47,933 nucleotides of DNA from Bacteroides sp. (GTDB lineage Bacteria > Bacteroidota > Bacteroidia > Bacteroidales > Muribaculaceae): assembly GCA_014801865.1 (NCBI GenBank), contig JAAVDH010000013.1, positions 14,355-62,287 of the forward strand. The letters are read 5' to 3'. Shown one piece after another: positions 43,525 to 47,933 of this stretch. The translations under genes were made by a program, and so were the position numbers. How positions within the stretch are numbered: the stretch's first letter is position 1; every line of letters begins with the position of its first letter. The notes under the pieces were generated by a model, which saw only the letters and a program-made list of their open reading frames with translations, ran no database searches and was not told the DNA's origin.

Positions 43525-44346
43525 TTATTTCACGAGATTTGAGATAAGTACGGCGAGTGATATCAGAAGTGAACCGCAAGATACCCAGAATGAGGCCTGA
43601 CGGGCAGTATTACCGTTGGTGGTAGACTGACGTATGCGGTCGTTGTTGGGCTCTACGTAGATTACGTCATTCTGACGGAGGAAGAATGCAGGTGATGAAT
43701 AAACCTCCTTAGCTGACAGAAGATCAAGCTTATATACAATCTCCTTGCCGGTACCATCGTCACGTATTACGGTCACATTCTGGCGGTCACCATAGATAGT
43801 AAGGTCACCGGCCATAGCTATGACGTCAAGTATTGTTATCTTGTCACGATTGATATTATAGCGGCCGGGATGGTTAACTTCACCAAGCACAGCTACAAAA
43901 AGATTGTCGAATTCCACGATAACGGTAGGATCCTTAATCAGGTCACGGTTAATCAGTTCGTTTTTTACAAAATCGGCAACTTCGTGACGATCCTTCCCCT
44001 CCACTTTGATTTTTCCGAGGACAGGGAAATCAATCATGCCATTGGCATCAACAGTGTATACGCTCATCTGCTGGCTGAGCTGTGAGGTGTTGGATGTAGT
44101 GTAGCCTACGCGACTGGTAACCAAAGGAAGGTTGAAGAGGTTTGCCAGAAGAGGATCTTTCGAGTGTACTACTATCGAAATCTTATCTTCGGGCTGTACG
44201 GTGATTTTCAACGGATTGGCTACATCAATAATCTGGTCATTCTTGGTGTCCTGGAAGTAGACCACATTTTTGGGTGTAGCACAACCTGTAAGAAGCATTA
44301 GAGCGAGAATTACGCCGGCAATTAGCGCCTGGATGTTGAGTTTCAT
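43525..44346 (-). CDS. Wza-like polysaccharide export lipoprotein
   Basis: 273 aa with lipobox LTGC (Cys22). Poly_export domain with VTVQPEDKISIVVHSKDPLLANLF-type start and PVLGKIKVEGKDRHEVADFVKNEL, then an SLBB-like part (VAVLGEVNHPGRYNI) and a C-terminal membrane helix (SFWVSCGSLLISLAVLISNLV). It forms the outer-membrane or periplasmic export channel. The kinase gene begins 70 bp downstream. Promoter at 44413-44443. Confidence 0.93.
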   Translation of the reverse strand: MKLNIQALIAGVILALMLLTGCATPKNVVYFQDTKNDQIIDVANPLKITVQPEDKISIVVHSKDPLLANLFNLPLVTSRVGYTTSNTSQLSQQMSVYTVDANGMIDFPVLGKIKVEGKDRHEVADFVKNELINRDLIKDPTVIVEFDNLFVAVLGEVNHPGRYNINRDKITILDVIAMAGDLTIYGDRQNVTVIRDDGTGKEIVYKLDLLSAKEVYSSPAFFLRQNDVIYVEPNNDRIRQSTTNGNTARQASFWVSCGSLLISLAVLISNLVK

Positions 44347-44412
44347 GAAACTTGTGTGATGGATTATTGGCGATGTGATTTTTGTAATCTATATAATAAG
44401 CTAAATTTATCG

Positions 44413-44443
44413 CAAAATTACTACTTATCTCTGATTTGCGCAA
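44413..44443 (-). promoter_or_regulatory. Promoter of the wza-wzc-cpsB operon
   Basis: Complement of CAA at 44441-44443 (TTG) and of 44413-44420 (TAATTTTG), spacing 20 nt. Leader about 60 nt. Confidence 0.65.
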
Positions 44444-44495
44444 TAGTAAGACAGCGTCAAGGTCATGTGAATAGTTAGAAAAATTATGATTAGAG

Positions 44496-44537
44496 AAAAA
44501 AAATAGGTCGTGTGTCATAGGGAAATGACACACGACC
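44496..44537 (-). terminator. Terminator downstream of fabF
   Basis: Perfect 13-bp stem ggtcgtgtgtcat/atgacacacgacc (44506-44518 with 44525-44537), then T8 on the minus strand (complement of 44496-44503). It isolates acpP-fabF from the export operon. Confidence 0.88.
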
Positions 44538-44568
44538 GTGTATAAAGTGATGTCAGAGTTTTTGTGTT

Positions 44569-45834
44569 TTATGCCTCGTACTTCTTGACGATGACGGTGG
44601 CGTTGTGTCCACCGAAACCGAAGGCATTTGACAGAGCGGCTCTTACGGGGCGTTTCTGAGCCTTGTTGAAGGTGAAGTTGAGCGAGTAGTCGATGTTTTC
44701 ATCGTCATCGCCCTCCTCGTGGTTGATGGTGGGGGGCACGATATCGTTCTGCACGGCAAGAATGCTGAACATAGCTTCCATAGCACCGGTGGCACCGAGA
44801 AGGTGGCCGGTCATTGACTTGGTGGAGCTGATGTTGAGCTTGTAGGCTGCATCGCCGAAGAGGTCGACGATAGCTTTCACCTCAGATACGTCGCCCACGG
44901 GGGTAGAAGTGCCGTGTACATTGATGTAGTCAATGTCTTCGGGCTTCATGCCGGCATCGTCAAGAGCCATCTGCATGGCGAGCTTGGCGCCGAGACCCTC
45001 GGGATGAGTGGCTGTGATGTGGTGAGCGTCGGCTGACATGCCGCCACCTACTACTTCGGCGTAGATTTTGGCTCCGCGAGCCTTGGCGTGTTCAAGCTCT
45101 TCGAGCACGAGTACCACACCGCCTTCGCCCATTACAAAGCCGTCGCGGCTCTTGCTGAAGGGACGTGAGGCTGTCTCGGGGCTGTCGTTGCGGGTCGACA
45201 GGGCGTGCATGGAGTTGAAGCCGCCTACACCGGCAGGGAAGATGGCTGCTTCGGCGCCACCGGTCACAAATGCGTCGGCTTTGCCGAGACGAATGAGGTT
45301 GAAGGCGTCGATTATGGCGTTATTGGATGATGCGCAGGCTGATACGATGCCGTAGTTGGGGCCGTGGTAGCCATACTCCATTGAGACGTGGCCAGAGGCT
45401 ATGTCGGCAATCATCTTGGGGATGAAGAAGGGGTTGAATTTGGGACCGTTCTCCTCGTTCTTGGCATAGTATCCGGCCTCTTCCTCGAAGGTGTGGAGGC
45501 CGCCGATACCTGATGATACGATTACTCCCACGCGGTTGCGGTCGAGATTGGAGGCCTGCTCAAGTCCGCTGTCCTCGATCGCCTGACGTGAGGCAACGAG
45601 TGCATACTGGGCATAGAGGTCAAGCTGACGGAGTTTCTTGCGGTCGATGTGGTCGGCAGCATTGAAGTTCTTGACCTCACAGGCAAACTGTGTCTTGAAC
45701 TTGGAAGCATCAAAATGGGTGATAGGGCCGGCACCGCTCTTGCCGTTGATGGCGGCTTCCCATGTGGAGGCAACATCGTTGCCCAGCGGGGTGATGGCAC
45801 CGAGGCCTGTCACTACTACTCTCTTTAATTCCAT
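44569..45834 (-). CDS. fabF: Beta-ketoacyl-ACP synthase II
   Basis: 421 aa, KAS II length. It condenses malonyl-ACP with acyl-ACP in fatty-acid elongation. Catalytic triad from motifs: Cys167 in VSACASSNN, His307 in NVHGTSTPVGD and His344 in STKSMTGHLLGATGA. NTF-type N-terminus RVVVTGLGAITPLGND. Follows acpP (192-bp gap with a hairpin at 45917-45950), the common acpP-fabF order. Confidence 0.97.
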   Translation of the reverse strand: MELKRVVVTGLGAITPLGNDVASTWEAAINGKSGAGPITHFDASKFKTQFACEVKNFNAADHIDRKKLRQLDLYAQYALVASRQAIEDSGLEQASNLDRNRVGVIVSSGIGGLHTFEEEAGYYAKNEENGPKFNPFFIPKMIADIASGHVSMEYGYHGPNYGIVSACASSNNAIIDAFNLIRLGKADAFVTGGAEAAIFPAGVGGFNSMHALSTRNDSPETASRPFSKSRDGFVMGEGGVVLVLEELEHAKARGAKIYAEVVGGGMSADAHHITATHPEGLGAKLAMQMALDDAGMKPEDIDYINVHGTSTPVGDVSEVKAIVDLFGDAAYKLNISSTKSMTGHLLGATGAMEAMFSILAVQNDIVPPTINHEEGDDDENIDYSLNFTFNKAQKRPVRAALSNAFGFGGHNATVIVKKYEA

Positions 45835-45916
45835 GTAATCAGTGGTTGGTTTGGCTCGGGAGTGAGTAACAATTTTGTATTATTGTATAAAACAGACACG
45901 TGGGTCTGCAAAAATT

Positions 45917-45957
45917 GCTCCCGGCTGGCGCGGAATGTCCGGCGGGGAGCTATTTTT
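45917..45957. terminator. Hairpin in the acpP-fabF gap (possible partial terminator)
   Basis: gctccc (45917-45922) pairs with gggagc (45945-45950); the interior is GC-rich with imperfect pairing. On the minus strand it is followed by aattttt, so it may attenuate read-through and set the high ACP to FabF ratio. Confidence 0.4.
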
Positions 45958-46026
45958 TTGTCAGTGGGTTTATGGCCGAATAGTTCTCGGACAACCCGCC
46001 TGATAGGGTAAAAGCAAAAGCGTGGT

Positions 46027-46263
46027 TTACTTTTCAGCGTTTTCGATGTAGGTGATGGCGTCGCCTACAGTAGCGATGGTTTCAGCCTTGTCATCGGGAA
46101 TGGTGATACCGAATTCCTTCTCAAATTCCATGATGAGCTCTACGGTGTCGAGGCTATCAGCACCGAGGTCGCTGGTGAAGTTTGCAGTGGGGGTTACTTC
46201 GCTTTCGTCAACGCCGAGCTTATCAACGATTATGGTCTTCACGCGTGATGCAATTTCTGACAT
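46027..46263 (-). CDS. acpP: Acyl carrier protein
   Basis: 78 aa from the ATG at 46263 ([13 protein letters not shown]). An upstream in-frame ATG at 46308 lies at the promoter region, so it is rejected. Phosphopantetheine attachment at Ser37 in [10 protein letters not shown]. Acidic four-helix pattern with [16 protein letters not shown]. It carries growing acyl chains; neighbour fabF uses it. Confidence 0.97.
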   Translation of the reverse strand: MSEIASRVKTIIVDKLGVDESEVTPTANFTSDLGADSLDTVELIMEFEKEFGITIPDDKAETIATVGDAITYIENAEK

Positions 46264-46722
46264 AATTCTGTTCTTTTTTAGATTAGTAAATTCAATTTGC
46301 GGATGCAAAGTAAATAATTTTCGGGCAATTATACAACCAAATTATGCGAAAGTTGCTATCGGAGGGAAAGATATATGTATAATCTGGGTGTCGGAGTGAA
46401 GAGTATCGTCGGTATTAAGTTATACTGCAATGGATGTTGAAATCTATTGTATGGACGAGTTTCCGCAAGTGTGTATGTTGGATAACTAACTGCTAAACAG
46501 TGGTATGCCATCGGTGGTGATCATGCTCTATACAGTGAGATTTCTATGAGGTTGCCATGGGTCGGAGAAATTTTTATTAGAAAAGCAGTCTTTAAAAAAA
46601 CAAAAATGGGCAACGAGGTGTTACAATAATGTGACGAGCGAAATAGATGCTCATCCATTCGGAACTAATTCCGCAGTGAATACAAATTCGATTATAAACT
46701 CATACTAAGGATATAAGAACTT
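46264..46722. other. 459-bp intergenic region between divergent acpP and lipoprotein gene
   Basis: Holds the acpP leader and promoter box. The rest (46320-46722) shows no TAnnTTTG box, hairpin with T tract, or credible ORF. It is AT-rich near 46570-46640. A degraded gene cannot be excluded. Confidence 0.5.
46306..46313 (-). promoter_or_regulatory. -7-like box for acpP
   Basis: TTACTTTG on the minus strand (one off the consensus), followed by catcc as in the SusC 2 box. Leader about 36 nt. Confidence 0.5.
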
Positions 46723-47595
46723 ATGAAACGCTTCTTCCTCTCAGTTACCGCTCTCGGCCTTCTCCTCATTGGTACAGGCTCAGTTATCTCATCATGCTCT
46801 CGTGAAGGCTCTGACTCAACCGCAACTTCACAGACCTCCTCTGATATTGAGGTGAAAAATTTTGACCTTAATATCGTCAACAAGTCTGCATCGGCCAATT
46901 ACAGAGTGGTGCAGAACGGAGATACCGCCTATCTTAGCATCGGTGCCGAGATATTGTGGCCTGTCAACGTAAACGGCCTTGACATCAAGGTGCTGCAGGA
47001 TTCTATTCTCAACCTAGCTTTCGCATCTGACAAGAAGAGCGACATTGATGCCTCGATACGTTCATTTGTCTCAGACGTAAACCTTGTGGAATCAACCGAT
47101 GCCTTTACTCGCGTTGATAAAATACCTGCCGATGCAGCCGATAACGGTAAGGCTTACGAAATGGCAGTGACAGGTACGCTGCTTCAGACTGAGGAAGCAC
47201 TGCTGACATATCAGGTGAGCGGCTACTCTTACACGGGAGGTGCACACCCCAATGCAACATCTTATCCCTTTACATATTTCCTTGCTACAAAGCAGGTGCT
47301 TACAAATTCCAACCTTTTCAAGGCAGGATCTGAAGATGCTCTCGCTCGCCTGATTCGTGAAGCTATCGCCCGCCAATATAAGGTGCCTGCATCTGATCTC
47401 GTGGCCGCCGGTTTCTTTACCAACGATATACCCGTAAGTCCTATGGTATACGTGTCAAACGGTGAGGTTGTATTCCACTACAACCCCTATGACATCGCTC
47501 CCCACTCTATGGGTGCTATCGATGTATGGCTCTATCCCTACGAAGTGCAGCCCTACCTTACCGATCTCGGTACTTCAGTGCTCTTCGGAAAGTAG
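46723..47595 (+). CDS. DUF3298-type lipoprotein
   Basis: 290 aa, lipobox ISSC (Cys25). After a Ser/Thr-rich linker, a domain with LTYQVSGYSYTGGAHPN carries the GGAHPN motif of DUF3298 (as in RsiV-like proteins), followed by a C-terminal half with FFTNDIPVSPMVYVSNGEVVFHYNPYDIAPHSMGAI (partly shown: FHYNPYDIAPHSMG), also typical. Probably a periplasmic or surface protein; DUF3298 members of Bacteroidetes are uncharacterised. No partner gene in the window. Confidence 0.87.
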   Translation: MKRFFLSVTALGLLLIGTGSVISSCSREGSDSTATSQTSSDIEVKNFDLNIVNKSASANYRVVQNGDTAYLSIGAEILWPVNVNGLDIKVLQDSILNLAFASDKKSDIDASIRSFVSDVNLVESTDAFTRVDKIPADAADNGKAYEMAVTGTLLQTEEALLTYQVSGYSYTGGAHPNATSYPFTYFLATKQVLTNSNLFKAGSEDALARLIREAIARQYKVPASDLVAAGFFTNDIPVSPMVYVSNGEVVFHYNPYDIAPHSMGAIDVWLYPYEVQPYLTDLGTSVLFGK

Positions 47596-47709
47596 TCGGA
47601 TTATGTATGCAAGTAATCGGATGATTAATATCAATCTGTTACCTACGGATTTCTTATAACGACATTCTTCTAATACAAAATCTAAAACATACCCCCCTGA
47701 TCCCACCTT

Positions 47710-47746
47710 GCAGGGCCGAGACTGTCAGCAGACGTCCCGGCCCTGC
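47710..47746 (+). terminator. Hairpin downstream of the DUF3298 lipoprotein
   Basis: Stem gcagggccg/cggccctgc (47710-47718 with 47738-47746). There is only a weak T tail, so termination is uncertain. Confidence 0.5.
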
Positions 47747-47817
47747 GGTAGTTTGGTACGGCGATGGAGCATGGGAAGGGCGCTAATAGAACTTGGAAAG
47801 TGTTAGGAGTATGTCTT

Positions 47818-47893
47818 AGAGAGTGTTTGAATTTAAACCAAATTAATAATTATGAGAGAGTTCGGAAATTTTTGCTTTCATCACAAAGGATTT
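47818..47893. mobile_element. Second copy of the MITE-like element, partial
   Basis: Identical at 73 of 76 positions to the complement of 21461-21536. It begins with agagagtgtttgaatttaaa and stops matching at 47893, so the second terminal repeat is missing or replaced. Orientation is opposite to the copy at 21.4 kb. Located about 220 nt after the DUF3298 gene. Confidence 0.8.
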
Positions 47894-47933
47894 TTCGGGT
47901 GCTTTTCAAGAGTTATTATCGGTCACGATGCCC

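Larger units (their letters stand above)
47596..47933. other. 338-bp tail of the window
   Basis: No ORF. It has a 9-bp hairpin at 47710-47746 and the palindromic element from 47818. The stretch after 47893 runs out of the window. Confidence 0.6.

Overview
The window looks like a chromosomal piece of a gut Bacteroidales, most likely Muribaculaceae (Duncaniella/Muribaculum-like). The grounds are SusC/SusD pairs, promoters of the Bacteroidetes type (TTG about 19-20 nt upstream of TAnnTTTG), weak or absent Shine-Dalgarno sequences, balanced GC, and the families present (Ser-type sulfatase, DUF4302, substrate-import zinc metallohydrolase, Wza/Wzc/CpsB). The family-level assignment is inference. 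No tRNA, rRNA, CRISPR array, transposase or phage structural gene was seen.

Layout. 1-3.6 kb: a TonB-dependent receptor with a downstream lipoprotein (cut by the window edge), divergent from a Ser-type sulfatase (3.8-5.4 kb). 5.5-10.1 kb: housekeeping genes on the minus strand, purC, menG, uvrA. 10.2-12.3 kb: a VanZ-like gene converging on zinc-uptake genes znuC and znuA. 12.5-15.2 kb: tilS, mtnN, luxS. 15.3-15.4 kb: a candidate small RNA. 15.6-17.0 kb: a small envelope/stress cluster (two YtxH proteins, a holin-like membrane protein, an unknown). 17.0-19.1 kb: prmA, a small outer-membrane protein and an HdeD-like protein. 19.1-23.8 kb: a minus-strand run tsaC, AAA/DUF4435 ATPase, menA, thiF-like, cytidylate-kinase-like. 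23.9 kb: a second, better supported candidate small RNA on the minus strand.

24.4-39.5 kb is the accessory core: SusC/SusD pair 1, then SusC/SusD pair 2 followed by an HExxH metallohydrolase lipoprotein, a DUF4302 lipoprotein and a large secreted protein with a T9SS-like tail. No glycoside hydrolase, polysaccharide lyase or sulfatase lies in this stretch, so a peptide, glycoprotein or other non-glycan substrate is more likely than a plain polysaccharide. 39.6-40.1 kb is a dense cluster of nested inverted repeats. 40.1-44.3 kb carries the polysaccharide export and tyrosine-phosphorylation trio Wza, Wzc, CpsB, whose kinase has a striking Tyr-Gly tail. 44.6-46.3 kb is acpP-fabF, and a DUF3298-type lipoprotein ends the window.

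The most interesting signals outside the genes are: (i) a dispersed palindromic element beginning agagagtgttt, three of whose four copies are fused to stop codons; (ii) the REP-like nested inverted repeats near 39.8 kb; (iii) promoters placed so close to start codons that several mRNAs should be leaderless; (iv) two promoter-plus-terminator units without ORFs, likely small RNAs. The best protein candidate for an unusual system is the single-chain ABC-ATPase/TOPRIM-like (DUF4435) protein at 21.5-23.1 kb, which resembles a fused form of PARIS/OLD-type defence proteins but sits among housekeeping genes.
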